A DNA stretch of 64,000 nucleotides from Bacillus sp. EAC (lineage in GTDB: Bacteria; Bacillota; Bacilli; Bacillales; Bacillaceae_G): assembly GCF_002156875.1 (NCBI RefSeq), contig NZ_NCSY01000004.1, positions 496,001 through 560,000 of the forward strand, written 5' to 3'. Every line of letters begins with the position of its first letter. Position 1 is the first letter of the stretch. Both the position numbers and the translations under genes were made by a program. The notes under the pieces were generated by a model. That model was not told where the DNA came from and searched no databases. It saw nothing but the letters and a program-made list of their open reading frames with translations. This document shows positions 18,201 through 26,627 of the stretch, piece after piece.

Positions 18201-19505
18201 ATGAAAAATAAATCTTTTGAAAAGAAGTTCTTACCAATCGCTTCGAAAATAGGTAATCAAAGACATTTACTTGCCTTACGTGACGGAATTATGTTTGCTA
18301 TGCCGCTAATGATTATTGGTTCGTTTTTCATAATCGTCGCTTGGTTAGAAGCGAAATGGTATCAAGACTTTATGTCCAAACTATTTGGAGAAAATTGGAA
18401 TGCTTTTGGAGACATCGTTTACAACGGTACAATGGGGATCATCGCTTTAATCGCCGTGTTTGGTGTAGCATACTCACTAGCAAGCAGTTATAAAGTCGAT
18501 GGCAAAAAAATTGATGGTGTTCCAGCAGGTGTTTTGGCATTAGCAGGCTATTTAATTGTGAACATTATGAGCGAGTTCACTGTTGATAAAGAAAGTGTAT
18601 CAGCTTGGTCGCCTGATCTTTTTGGTGCACAGTATTTGTTCTTAGGATTAATTGTGGCTCTTATCACCGCTGAAATTTATCGTTTCTTTTTACAAAAGAA
18701 GCTAATTATCACCTTACCAGATACTGTACCACCGACCGTTTCACGTTCGTTTACAGCCCTAATTCCAGGTTTTGTAATTATTACGTTCTTTTTAATTGTT
18801 CGATTTGCTTTTTCACACACTAATTGGGAAAATTTTGCAACGTTTATCCATGAGGTTGTCACACAACCATTTACGATTTTAGGTTCAAGCTATATTGGTA
18901 CGCTGATCGCAAGTTTAATGGAACATTTCTTATGGAGTTTTGGAATCCATGGTTCATCGATCATCACGTCCGTGATGGAACCGATTTGGATTACAAATGC
19001 GGATGCAAATTTAGCAGCTGTAAAAGAGGGGAAAGCATTACCACATATCATTACGTATACATTCTATGAGAATGGGATCTGGATGGGTGGCTCGGGTGCT
19101 ACCTTACCAGTAGCTATCTATATGATGTTTTTATCAAAATCAAAACTTCTTAAGAAAGTTGGACGTTTGGCGATTGGACCTTCTATTTTTAACGTAAACG
19201 AACCAATTATGTTTGGTGTTCCAATTGTCTTAAACCCATTCTTAATCATTCCTTTCATACTTGCACCAGTAGCAGTATTAACCGTTACGTATTTTGGTAC
19301 AGCAATGGGAATTTTTCCACATACGACTGGTACAATTATTCCGTGGACAACCCCATATTTCATCAGTGGTTATCTGATGACTGGTGGGAAACTGATGGGT
19401 GTCGTCATGCAATTAGTTGCTTTTGCAGTTGCCAGTGCGATTTGGTTCCCTTTCATTAAGATGTGGGATAAGAAAAACTTAGAATTGGAGAAAGCGACTA
19501 ATTAA
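18201..19505 (+). CDS. PTS lactose/cellobiose-family EIIC permease
   Basis: 434-aa integral membrane component that carries the sugar across the membrane during phosphorylation. About ten hydrophobic segments are visible. Family-type features are RDGIMFAMPLMIIGSFFII near the N-terminus, the conserved HGSSIITSVMEP region, and INVNEP-like FNVNEPIMFGVPIVLNP, which contributes to sugar binding. Its length is typical of CelB/LicC. EIIB and EIIA are separate downstream, with an RDD gene in between. The sugar is a beta-linked disaccharide by family; an amino-sugar disaccharide is inferred from mupG and the kinase. Confidence 0.92.
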   Translation: MKNKSFEKKFLPIASKIGNQRHLLALRDGIMFAMPLMIIGSFFIIVAWLEAKWYQDFMSKLFGENWNAFGDIVYNGTMGIIALIAVFGVAYSLASSYKVDGKKIDGVPAGVLALAGYLIVNIMSEFTVDKESVSAWSPDLFGAQYLFLGLIVALITAEIYRFFLQKKLIITLPDTVPPTVSRSFTALIPGFVIITFFLIVRFAFSHTNWENFATFIHEVVTQPFTILGSSYIGTLIASLMEHFLWSFGIHGSSIITSVMEPIWITNADANLAAVKEGKALPHIITYTFYENGIWMGGSGATLPVAIYMMFLSKSKLLKKVGRLAIGPSIFNVNEPIMFGVPIVLNPFLIIPFILAPVAVLTVTYFGTAMGIFPHTTGTIIPWTTPYFISGYLMTGGKLMGVVMQLVAFAVASAIWFPFIKMWDKKNLELEKATN

Positions 19506-19524
19506 TTTAGACGTCACTACTTTC

Positions 19525-19553
19525 GGGTGTCAATCTACTTAAGTTTGACACCC
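19525..19553 (+). other. Stem-loop immediately downstream of EIIC
   Basis: Perfect 9-bp stem GGGTGTCAA / TTGACACCC with an 11-nt loop, followed by CAACCTATC without a T-run. Read as an intercistronic 3' stabilising or attenuating hairpin. Confidence 0.65.
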
Positions 19554-19602
19554 AACCTATCTGTATAAAATCGGATAAACGAAGGGACGGCTTAATGTTT
19601 AA

Positions 19603-20142
19603 ATGCGAATACTCACTATGGACAGCAAAAAGAATATAATTACTCAGATTCGATTAAAAAGAATGGCCGCTTTTGTGACTGATGCAATAATTGTCTCAAT
19701 CCTTCTTTCGATTGTTTATAAACTAACGGGACTTGCAGACTTTCCTGGCGTCTTTACAAAGATGATTGAAATTCAAAAAACAATGAGTGAAACAGGAACT
19801 CAAGATGCGACCGTAGAGGTGATGGCTCTTTTTAATCAAGCCTTTCTTCAATCGCTTCTTATCTGGTTTTGCTATGATATCCTAACAACCTTATCGTTAA
19901 GAGGTTCTACTATTGGAAAAATGTTCTTTCGTTTGAAACTAACGCACATCCATCACAAAAAAGGTCTACTTGCTTTTGTATTACTCATGATAGTTAGAAG
20001 TTTCATTAAATTTTTGACCATGTTTTTGTTTCAGGGCATCCCATTTTTACTGTCGGTTATCAGCCTATTTGCGAATCAAAAATCATTGGCTGCACACGAT
20101 CGAATCGCTAGATTAGTCGTTGCGAATAAGGTCGACGTTTAA
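19603..20142 (+). CDS. RDD-family membrane protein
   Basis: 179 aa with three to four hydrophobic segments. RDD signature residues are present: RMAAFVTDAIIVSIL in the first segment, GSTIGKMFFRLKLTH after the second, and AAHDRIARLVV at the end. RDD proteins are poorly characterised; some act in ion or osmolyte transport. Placement between EIIC and EIIB is unusual. The start is uncertain: GAAGGGA at 19581 is spaced for an ATG at 19595 that opens a 14-codon overlapping frame. RDD could therefore start at 19603 or 19618 by translational coupling. Confidence 0.8.
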   Translation: MRILTMDSKKNIITQIRLKRMAAFVTDAIIVSILLSIVYKLTGLADFPGVFTKMIEIQKTMSETGTQDATVEVMALFNQAFLQSLLIWFCYDILTTLSLRGSTIGKMFFRLKLTHIHHKKGLLAFVLLMIVRSFIKFLTMFLFQGIPFLLSVISLFANQKSLAAHDRIARLVVANKVDV

Positions 20143-20170
20143 ATACTTAAGAAAGAAAGAGGAAATCATC

Positions 20171-20479
20171 ATGAATATTATGTTATGTTGTTCTGCCGGT
20201 ATGACGACAAGTTTAATCGTTTTAAAAATGGAAAAAGTTGCTGCTTCAAAAGGGATTTCAGCACGCATTTGGGCAGTTTCTGAATCAGTAATTCGCACAG
20301 AGTTCGAAGAGGCGGACGTGTTATTATTAGGACCACAAGTACGTTTTCTGTTAAGCGAAATGGAAGACATCTGTGAAGAGAAAAAGATCCCAGTTGATGT
20401 CATCGATATGTTGAATTATGGCATGTGCGATGGGGAAGCGATTCTCGAGCAAGCCATCAAACTATACGATAATAAGTAA
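20171..20479 (+). CDS. PTS lactose/cellobiose-family EIIB
   Basis: 102 aa phosphotransfer protein. Starts NIMLCCSAGMTTSLIVLKM; the phosphorylated Cys lies in the LCCSAGMTTS loop, as in cellobiose EIIB. LLLGPQVRFLL and the C-terminal length are typical of CelA/LicB. The ATG at 20171 is preferred because GAAAGAGGAAAT lies just upstream and the protein then begins at the family's usual position; the frame is open further upstream to 20120. It receives phosphate from EIIA, encoded 33 nt downstream. Confidence 0.92.
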   Translation: MNIMLCCSAGMTTSLIVLKMEKVAASKGISARIWAVSESVIRTEFEEADVLLLGPQVRFLLSEMEDICEEKKIPVDVIDMLNYGMCDGEAILEQAIKLYDNK

Positions 20480-20512
20480 GAACCATTCGAAAACAGAAAG
20501 GAGGTCCATTTC

Positions 20513-20824
20513 ATGATAAAAAATGAAACAGAAATTTTCACATTGATTTTACACGGTGGAAATGGTAGAAGTTCCGCGATGGAAGCCATTCAAGCCGCAA
20601 AAAAAGGGAATATGGATTTAGCACGTGAGAAATTAAAAGAAGCAAATGAAGCGATAAATGAAGCGCATCATATTCAAACAACGCTTATTCAATCAGAGAT
20701 TGGCGGCAACCCAACAGTAATTTCACTGTTAATGATTCATGCTCAAGATCATTTGATGAACGCGATCACTGTCAAAGACATGGCAAAAGAGTTTGTTGAT
20801 ATGTATGAAAGGGGCCTTACGTAA
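20513..20824 (+). CDS. PTS lactose/cellobiose-family EIIA
   Basis: 103-aa all-helical trimeric phosphocarrier. The active-site His is in [12 protein letters not shown], the family signature, and the N-terminal [20 protein letters not shown] matches LacF/CelC-type EIIA. An ideal AAAGGAGGT site precedes the start. The gene overlaps the GH4 gene by one base (TAATG), so the two are translationally coupled. It should phosphorylate EIIB and possibly the PRD regulator. Confidence 0.93.
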   Translation: MIKNETEIFTLILHGGNGRSSAMEAIQAAKKGNMDLAREKLKEANEAINEAHHIQTTLIQSEIGGNPTVISLLMIHAQDHLMNAITVKDMAKEFVDMYERGLT

Positions 20825-22143
20825 TGTCAAAGCCATTTAAAATTGTGACAATTGGTGGGGGCTCTAGTTATACGCCGGAGCTAGTTGAAGGTATTATTAA
20901 GCGTTATGAACAAATCCCTGTTACAGAACTTTGGCTTGTGGATGTCGAAGCAGGTCGCGAAAAATTAGAAACAGTTGGTGCGCTCGCAAAACGAATGGTC
21001 AAAAAAGCTGGTGTTCCAATGGAAATTCACCTAACATATGATCGTCGTGAGGCTTTGAAAGGTGCAGATTTCGTTACGACACAACTAAGAGTTGGACAAT
21101 TGGCTGCACGAGCACTTGATGAAAGAATTCCATTAAAACATGGTGTGATTGGTCAAGAAACCAACGGTGCAGGTGGTTTATTTAAAGCGCTCCGGACGAT
21201 TCCAGTGATTTTGGATATTTGCAAGGAAGTGGAAGAGCTTTGTCCAAATGCGTGGGTACTTAACTTTACAAACCCTGCAGGAATGGTGACCGAGGCAGCA
21301 TTAAGATATTCAAAGATTAAGAAATTTATTGGCCTTTGTAATATACCGATTGGAATGGAGATGGGGATTGCAAAGCTATTAAATGTTGAACACTCTCGAA
21401 TTCGTATTGATTTTGCAGGTCTTAATCATATGGTTTTTGGACTAGAGGTTTATCTAGATGGAGTGAGTGTAAAAGAGAAAGTTCTTGAAATGATTATGGA
21501 TCCTGCTAATGCAAGTTTTGTCAAAAACATTGACGCAGAGGAGTGGGCACCTGAATTCCTCAAAGGAATCAATGTCATCCCTTGCTCTTACCATCACTAC
21601 TATTTCAAAACTTCTGAAATGCTGGCAAGAGCATTGAAGGAATTTGAGTCGAATGAAACACGTGCAGAAGTCGTTCAACGGATTGAAGCATCTTTGTTTG
21701 AAAAATATAAAGATGAAACGCTAGATGTAAAACCACCCGAGTTAGAAAAACGTGGTGGTGCATATTATTCCGATGCGGCATGTCGTTTGATCTCATCGAT
21801 TTACAATGATACGCGAGATATTCAACCGCTTAATACGATGAACAATGGAGCCATTTCGGGAATACCATCTAACTGTGCTGTTGAAGTGAGTTGTGTCATT
21901 ACAAAAGATGGTCCAGTTCCATTAACGATGGGCGAAATGCCAGTTCCAGTACAAGGATTGATCCAAACGATTAAATCGTTTGAACAGATGGCGATTGAGG
22001 CTGCGATTGAAGGAAGTCGTGAAAAAGCAATCGTTGCTTTGACGATCAATCCGCTTGTTGCTAACGATAAATTGGCTATCTCGATTGTAGACGAAATGTT
22101 AGAGGCGCACAAAGAATATTTACCTAGATTTTTTAAAAAATAG
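20824..22143 (+). CDS. Family 4 glycoside hydrolase (6-phospho-beta-glucosidase-like)
   Basis: 439 aa, normal length for LicH/CelF. NAD-binding motif VTIGGGSSYTPELVEGII at the N-terminus; QETNGAGGLFKALRTIP, FTNPAGMVTEA, GLCNIPIGM (metal-ligand Cys) and GLNHMVFG (metal-ligand His) follow in order. GH4 enzymes hydrolyse 6-phospho-glycosides with NAD+ and Mn2+ in the cytoplasm by an oxidation-elimination route. Coupled to EIIA. With MupG it gives the locus two chemically different 6-phospho-glycosidases, so more than one linkage or a stepwise degradation is likely. Confidence 0.92.
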   Translation: MSKPFKIVTIGGGSSYTPELVEGIIKRYEQIPVTELWLVDVEAGREKLETVGALAKRMVKKAGVPMEIHLTYDRREALKGADFVTTQLRVGQLAARALDERIPLKHGVIGQETNGAGGLFKALRTIPVILDICKEVEELCPNAWVLNFTNPAGMVTEAALRYSKIKKFIGLCNIPIGMEMGIAKLLNVEHSRIRIDFAGLNHMVFGLEVYLDGVSVKEKVLEMIMDPANASFVKNIDAEEWAPEFLKGINVIPCSYHHYYFKTSEMLARALKEFESNETRAEVVQRIEASLFEKYKDETLDVKPPELEKRGGAYYSDAACRLISSIYNDTRDIQPLNTMNNGAISGIPSNCAVEVSCVITKDGPVPLTMGEMPVPVQGLIQTIKSFEQMAIEAAIEGSREKAIVALTINPLVANDKLAISIVDEMLEAHKEYLPRFFKK

Positions 22144-22704
22144 CAATCTGATTGTTAGATATTTTATCTGATTTTTCGATCATAAAAAAGTCGGATATAT
22201 ATATCATGCAATCTAGTAAGTTTAGTACATGACTGACAATTCTTGAGGATAATGGTGACGAACCATTCAAGTGCAAACATCTGATTGAATGCGTAAAAAG
22301 ACTAACGTTTAAATTCGTTAGTCTTTTTCGTTTTATTGGTATCTGTAGACCAATTAGATTTTTAAATTCGAAAAAAGTTATCAAAGAAGTCCCTACCTAA
22401 ATGTTCGACAATGATCCTGTCTGATATCCAGTTGTAAGTATGTCGTGTGTTTAAATCAAGTAACTAGGTACAACTGACATACCCTGCTATCTCATTGCTG
22501 GGTTCAAAATGGATAGAGATGGCTGGTTCAGTTTCCTTTCTACTTTAATTGCCTAGTAGGCTTTTTAAATTGGATTTTGCCCAAGGAAGTGGCATTTTGT
22601 ATGCTAACTGGTTGATGGTTTAACTGTTTAATGATTGAAAAATGGACAGGCATACAATCACTCCATTCTCGTCCTAATATAATATAGAAGTATATTAGAG
22701 GGAA
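22144..22704. other. 561-bp intergenic region
   Basis: No gene seen. It holds the terminator at 22295-22328, a short hairpin AATGGT / ACCATT near 22250-22266, and two adjacent 7-mer inverted repeats at 22430-22444 and 22469-22482. A CATACAAT near 22651 could be a sporulation sigma (E/K) -10 box for the C1q-like gene, which is weak evidence on its own. Confidence 0.4.
22295..22328 (+). terminator. Terminator downstream of the PTS/GH4 operon
   Basis: AAAAAGACTAACG / CGTTAGTCTTTTT, a 13-bp stem that works in both directions, 150 bp after the GH4 stop. Confidence 0.85.
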
Positions 22705-23202
22705 GTGAAAAGTTTGCCACCAAAACCGAAAAAACCAAACGATTCAATTGAAGAGAATATTAATATTGCTTCAGCCTTTAGAGCTGTTAATAATGCAAAT
22801 CAAAATGTACCTGAAAATACTTTTGTAAAAGTAAACTATCAACTTAAACAATTCGATTTAGCAAATGAATATAGTCCTGGTACTTCAACATTTAGACCAA
22901 ATAAAAATGGTGTGTATTTAATTTCTGCCACTATTTCTTTTACTCCTAATAATAACAATGTCAACTATAGAGCCCGGATCGAAATTCGTGTGAATGGAAG
23001 ACCTGCTGTTGCTATTGATAACGATTTCTTTGGTCCAATAAACTTTGGAAATGTTGTAAATGTCTCGACGATCCAGAAACTTAGAGCAATGGATAAGGTT
23101 GAGGTTTTTGCCCAAAGTAGTACTGCTGGTTTTATTTCCGTAAATATAGATGGTCAAGCTAGTACTCATTTTGAAGCTGCGAGATTTCCTTCACCATCAT
23201 AA
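22705..23202 (+). CDS. C1q/TNF-like jelly-roll protein
   Basis: About 162-165 aa. The C-terminal ~130 residues have the C1q-like pattern: FVKVNYQLKQFD, STFRPNKNGVYLISATISF, ARIEIRVNGRPAVAIDND and VSTIQKLRAMDKVEVFAQSS. Bacillaceae proteins of this fold are often exosporium or spore-surface proteins (BclA-like C-termini), but there is no collagen-like repeat here. It has no signal peptide. The GTG at 22705 lies only 1-2 nt after AGAGGGA, while a TTG at 22714 has a 10-nt gap, so the real start may be the TTG (MPPKPKKPND). Confidence 0.6.
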   Translation: MKSLPPKPKKPNDSIEENINIASAFRAVNNANQNVPENTFVKVNYQLKQFDLANEYSPGTSTFRPNKNGVYLISATISFTPNNNNVNYRARIEIRVNGRPAVAIDNDFFGPINFGNVVNVSTIQKLRAMDKVEVFAQSSTAGFISVNIDGQASTHFEAARFPSPS

Positions 23203-23234
23203 TTATCTTGATTTTAACTTTCTATTAGCGCACA

Positions 23235-23723
23235 GTGTTTCTGGTAAATTTTTTTTTGAAAGTGTCAACATCACACCTACTGCAACATTTACAGCATTTA
23301 TCTACCGTTGTTAATCAAGTAAGTATAAGAGACTCGCTGTTATCTTCTGGCTATACTCAAAATAGAATTAATAAGATGATGTTTTCGTCTTTCGTTTCTA
23401 GTGGAAATATTACCATAAATTCGTAAGCAACTACTGATACACAATTGAATTTAGTAGGTGGAGGAATAAATAGAAATGTTATTATAAATGTTCAATCTGA
23501 GCATATTTCAATTGAGCCTTTAAATTTAACTAGTTTTGCAATTACAGAAAATATTTTTAATCCATTTCCTAATTCAGGTAGATTAATAGTTAATGGTGTT
23601 AATAATGTTCTTACAGGAGTTAGGGCGACAGTTGACTCAATCCCAATACGATCTAGAGTAACTATTTTCGGAACAGGTACAGTTTTAAAAATTTTTATTA
23701 CAAAAAAAGGACGATTAACATAA
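23235..23723 (+). pseudogene. Possible decayed or interrupted ORF
   Basis: One frame is open from 23235 to 23723 except for a single TAA at 23424-23426. The parts are ~63 codons and ~98 codons. The second part (INRNVIINVQSEHIS through TVLKIFITKKGRLT) looks beta-rich and ends right at a terminator. Neither part has a convincing ribosome binding site. It reads like a nonsense-mutated gene, or a short gene starting at an unrecognised codon after 23426. Family not recognised. Confidence 0.35.
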
Positions 23724-23745
23724 ATCACTTTGTTAATCGTCCTTT
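23707..23745 (+). terminator. Terminator, possibly bidirectional
   Basis: AAGGACGATTAACA / TGTTAATCGTCCTT stem followed by TCATAT; overlaps the end of the ORF at 23445-23723. Confidence 0.75.
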
Positions 23746-24009
23746 CATATTATTGATTCAGTATACTATTTGAAGTAAGTTTCTCCTGTTTCCACTTTCA
23801 CTTTATAGTGAAAAAGTAAGAGTGATTTAATAGTTCATAATGCTTTTTTCCTGAAATTCGACTTTTGTAAAACTGAATATTCATAATATATTGTAAAAAT
23901 CTTTTTCATATATTATCATTAACTATAAGCGAACACATATACCGTTGCCCATTCTTTTCTTTTCGGATTGAATTTCGCACGGAATACCTGTTTTGCGGGA
24001 GGAAGTATA

Positions 24010-24327
24010 GTGTACAGTAAGGATACAATCTTTATTATTGGGGACTCAAAGACTTCATCTAATAATCCAATTATGCAGCAATTTAATGCCTTTTTTATAG
24101 GGTTGGTAGTCGACAGGACAAGCCATATCATCGTTGATGCTGATTGCTCAGCTACAATTTCTTTAACTACATCCTTTGTGAAACATTTATTCGTAGGTCA
24201 ATCAATGATGAATATAGATGGAGTAGTAAGTGAAATTAATACACGATATTTTGGATCATCACAGAAAGCGTTGACAGTGGCTTTCAAAAATGCACACATT
24301 AAATACATGCAAATTATTGAATCGTAA
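24010..24327 (+). CDS. DUF3870-family protein
   Basis: 105 aa. GTG start at 24010 with GGGAGG 7 nt upstream; an ATG at 23968 in the same frame lacks a site. The pattern VYSKDTIFIIGDSKTSSNNP, FFIGLVVDR, DADCSATISLTTSFVKHLFVG, RYFGSSQKALTVAFKNA is what I recall for DUF3870. The family is small, soluble, of unknown function, and often found near amino-acid or organic-acid catabolism genes in Firmicutes. A conserved Cys in DADCSAT is notable. It is followed by a terminator and so is monocistronic. Confidence 0.75.
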   Translation: MYSKDTIFIIGDSKTSSNNPIMQQFNAFFIGLVVDRTSHIIVDADCSATISLTTSFVKHLFVGQSMMNIDGVVSEINTRYFGSSQKALTVAFKNAHIKYMQIIES

Positions 24328-24354
24328 TGCTGCTTTATCTATTTTCGTAGATGA

Positions 24355-24400
24355 AATCCAGCTATTAGCAAGGCATGCCCTTTCTAATAGCTGGATTTTT
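24355..24400 (+). terminator. Terminator after the DUF3870 gene
   Basis: AATCCAGCTATTA / TAATAGCTGGATT with a 17-nt loop and TTTT after the stem. Confidence 0.85.
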
Positions 24401-24485
24401 ATATTTATAACATAATTTTTTGGTAGTTTACTGGAAACTTTTTTAGTGACAAATCATATTAGAACTCAATAAAGAAAGGAAAAAA

Positions 24486-25574
24486 ATGATGATCATTCAA
24501 TCAATACATGTACAAACAGAAGTATTCCCATTAAAAAAGCCCTTTAAAACGGCTCTTAGAACTGCCACTGAAATAGAGAACGTTTTTGTTTATGTTCAAT
24601 TGGAGGATGGATTAATTGGTGTCGGAGCTGCAGCACCTACACTTGCCATTACAGGAGAATCGAAAGAAAGCATTGAAACCATTTTAAAGACGGTTCTTAC
24701 TCCACTATTAATTGGGAAGGATATTAGAAATATTTATGAGCTTTCCCTGATAATTGAACGCTCTTGCGTAGCAAATACAAGTGCGAAGGCGGCGATGGAA
24801 ATTGCGCTTTATGATGCATTATGCCAACATCTTAATCTTCCACTCTATCAATTTCTCGGAGGAAGGACGAATTTCTTAAAAAATGATATGACCGTCAGTG
24901 TTGGAACGGTGGAAGAAATGTGTCAGGATGCGAGCCAAATAATCAAAGATGGTTTTTCTATTTTGAAAATCAAAGTCGGAAAAGACTGGGCAAAGGACGT
25001 TCAACGAATTATGGCTATCCGGGAAAAAGTCGGAAAAGATGTCTCTATTCGTGTTGATGCCAACCAAGGATGGACCCCGCGTCAGGCCGTTTCTATCATC
25101 CAAGAATTAGAACAGTTGGATGCTAATTTAGAACTAATTGAGCAACCGGTCCATGCTGGTGATATTGATGGGCTGAAATTTGTTAAGCAGCATGTCAATA
25201 TACCAATTATGGCGGATGAGAGTCTTTTTTCTCCACAAGATGCATTGCGTCTAATTAAAGAAGATGCTGTTGATTTTCTAAATATTAAGTTAATGAAAAC
25301 TGGTGGTATTAGAAGAGCAATGCAAATTGCTGACATTGCGGAAAGAGCGAATATTCCTTGCATGATTGGTAGTATGATGGAATCTTCGGTTTCCGTACTA
25401 GCTGCTGCACATATAGCTTCAGCACATCCAAACATTCAAAAAATTGATTTGGATGCACCTCTTTGGCTTGTAAACCAAGATTTTGATGGAATTGAATTTA
25501 TTGGGGATGAAGTCCATTTATCATCCTTGCCTGGCTTAGGGATTCACCGAAGATTATCTAAAAGTCTTCGTTAA
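24486..25574 (+). CDS. ykfB: L-Ala-D/L-Glu (dipeptide) epimerase
   Basis: Enolase-superfamily enzyme (362 aa) that epimerises L-Ala-D-Glu, released from murein peptides, to L-Ala-L-Glu so that peptidases can cut it. Catalytic features: the KxK motif in ILKIKVGKDW, metal ligands in RVDANQGW and LIEQPV, MADESLF, and the second base Lys in FLNIKLMKTGG. The C-terminal GIHRRLSKS is unremarkable. Two adjacent ATGs (24486 and 24489) are both usable after AAAGGA. It lies 21 nt before ykfC, so they form an operon. Confidence 0.9.
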   Translation: MMIIQSIHVQTEVFPLKKPFKTALRTATEIENVFVYVQLEDGLIGVGAAAPTLAITGESKESIETILKTVLTPLLIGKDIRNIYELSLIIERSCVANTSAKAAMEIALYDALCQHLNLPLYQFLGGRTNFLKNDMTVSVGTVEEMCQDASQIIKDGFSILKIKVGKDWAKDVQRIMAIREKVGKDVSIRVDANQGWTPRQAVSIIQELEQLDANLELIEQPVHAGDIDGLKFVKQHVNIPIMADESLFSPQDALRLIKEDAVDFLNIKLMKTGGIRRAMQIADIAERANIPCMIGSMMESSVSVLAAAHIASAHPNIQKIDLDAPLWLVNQDFDGIEFIGDEVHLSSLPGLGIHRRLSKSLR

Positions 25575-25595
25575 AATAAGGAGAGGAGTTTTAAC

Positions 25596-26627
25596 ATGAA
25601 AAAGACAAAAAAATTGATTTTGTGTTTATCAGTTGCAGGTACTTTACTATCGACAATGACATTCCAAGCATTAGCAAAATCGCCAGAAGAATTTCACCCA
25701 GGTGATACAGCCTATGTCGATGTTTCTGTATCAACTCAGTGGACAACGAATGGAAGATTTCAAGTCAGAGATATTGATGCACCTTCTTTAAGCAATCCAG
25801 TTGATCCATGGCAATGGTCAGCTAATATGGAAGATAGCGAGGTTCGACGTTGGCTGACTGGAAAACTTGAAACACAAGCGGTGTATGGAACGAAAGTAGT
25901 AATTTTACAGGAGGAAGATGACTGGGTGCAAGTTGCGGTAGAAGGTCAGCCTACTTCACGTAACCCTTTAGGTTATCCTGGTTGGATGCCGAAGAAACAA
26001 TTAACAGCGGATGATCGATTAGAAAATTTAAATGATGATCCATTTATTATGGTATCTAGTCCAACAGCTTGGTTGTATGATGGAAAAGCCCTAAATCACA
26101 AGTTCATGGAAGTTAGCTTTAATACGCACTTGCCAGTAATAAAAGATTTTGGTGATATTATCATGGTCGCAACTCCAGATGATGGGAATAAATTTATTAA
26201 GAAAGAAGATGTTGCATTCTATCAAAACGAAGGTGAATTTCCTAAGGCAACTCCTGAAGAGTTAATTAAAACGGCGAAGAAGTTCCTTGGCTTACGCTAC
26301 TTATGGGCGGGGGTTTCAGGCTTCGGATTTGATTGCTCTGGATTTACATATTCAATTTACAAGTCATATGGTATTACGCTACCACGAGATTCAGGCCCTC
26401 AATCTAAGAGCGGTAAGCTAGTCAATAAGGATGAGATTCAACCTGGCGATCTATTATTCTTTGCGTCTAATAATGGGACTGGTTCTGTTCATCACGTTTC
26501 AATGTATATCGGTAACGGTCTAATGATTCATGCTCCTAACGCTTCTAAGAACGTCGAAATTATTCCATTGAATACTCCAGGTTACATTGAGGAATTCTCT
26601 GGTGCGCGTCGTTATTGGGAAGAATAA
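25596..26627 (+). CDS. ykfC: Gamma-D-glutamyl-L-amino acid endopeptidase (NlpC/P60), YkfC-like
   Basis: 343 aa with a Sec signal peptide (1-27, TFQALA-K). Two SH3-like segments (~30-215) precede an NlpC/P60 domain (~225-340). Catalytic Cys247 in GFDCSGF, with His299/His300 in VHHVSMYIG and His312 in MIHAPN. The family cuts the gamma-D-Glu/diamino-acid bond of murein stem peptides that have a free N-terminal L-Ala. The product L-Ala-D-Glu suits the epimerase upstream. The signal peptide means cleavage would happen outside the membrane, so a dipeptide importer is needed; none is in the window. Confidence 0.9.
   Translation: MKKTKKLILCLSVAGTLLSTMTFQALAKSPEEFHPGDTAYVDVSVSTQWTTNGRFQVRDIDAPSLSNPVDPWQWSANMEDSEVRRWLTGKLETQAVYGTKVVILQEEDDWVQVAVEGQPTSRNPLGYPGWMPKKQLTADDRLENLNDDPFIMVSSPTAWLYDGKALNHKFMEVSFNTHLPVIKDFGDIIMVATPDDGNKFIKKEDVAFYQNEGEFPKATPEELIKTAKKFLGLRYLWAGVSGFGFDCSGFTYSIYKSYGITLPRDSGPQSKSGKLVNKDEIQPGDLLFFASNNGTGSVHHVSMYIGNGLMIHAPNASKNVEIIPLNTPGYIEEFSGARRYWEE

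Noticed and set aside
22250-22328. Possible riboswitch or small RNA between the GH4 gene and the C1q-like gene
   Set aside because: A short hairpin and a terminator are present, but no recognisable aptamer core and no gene within reach that it would control.
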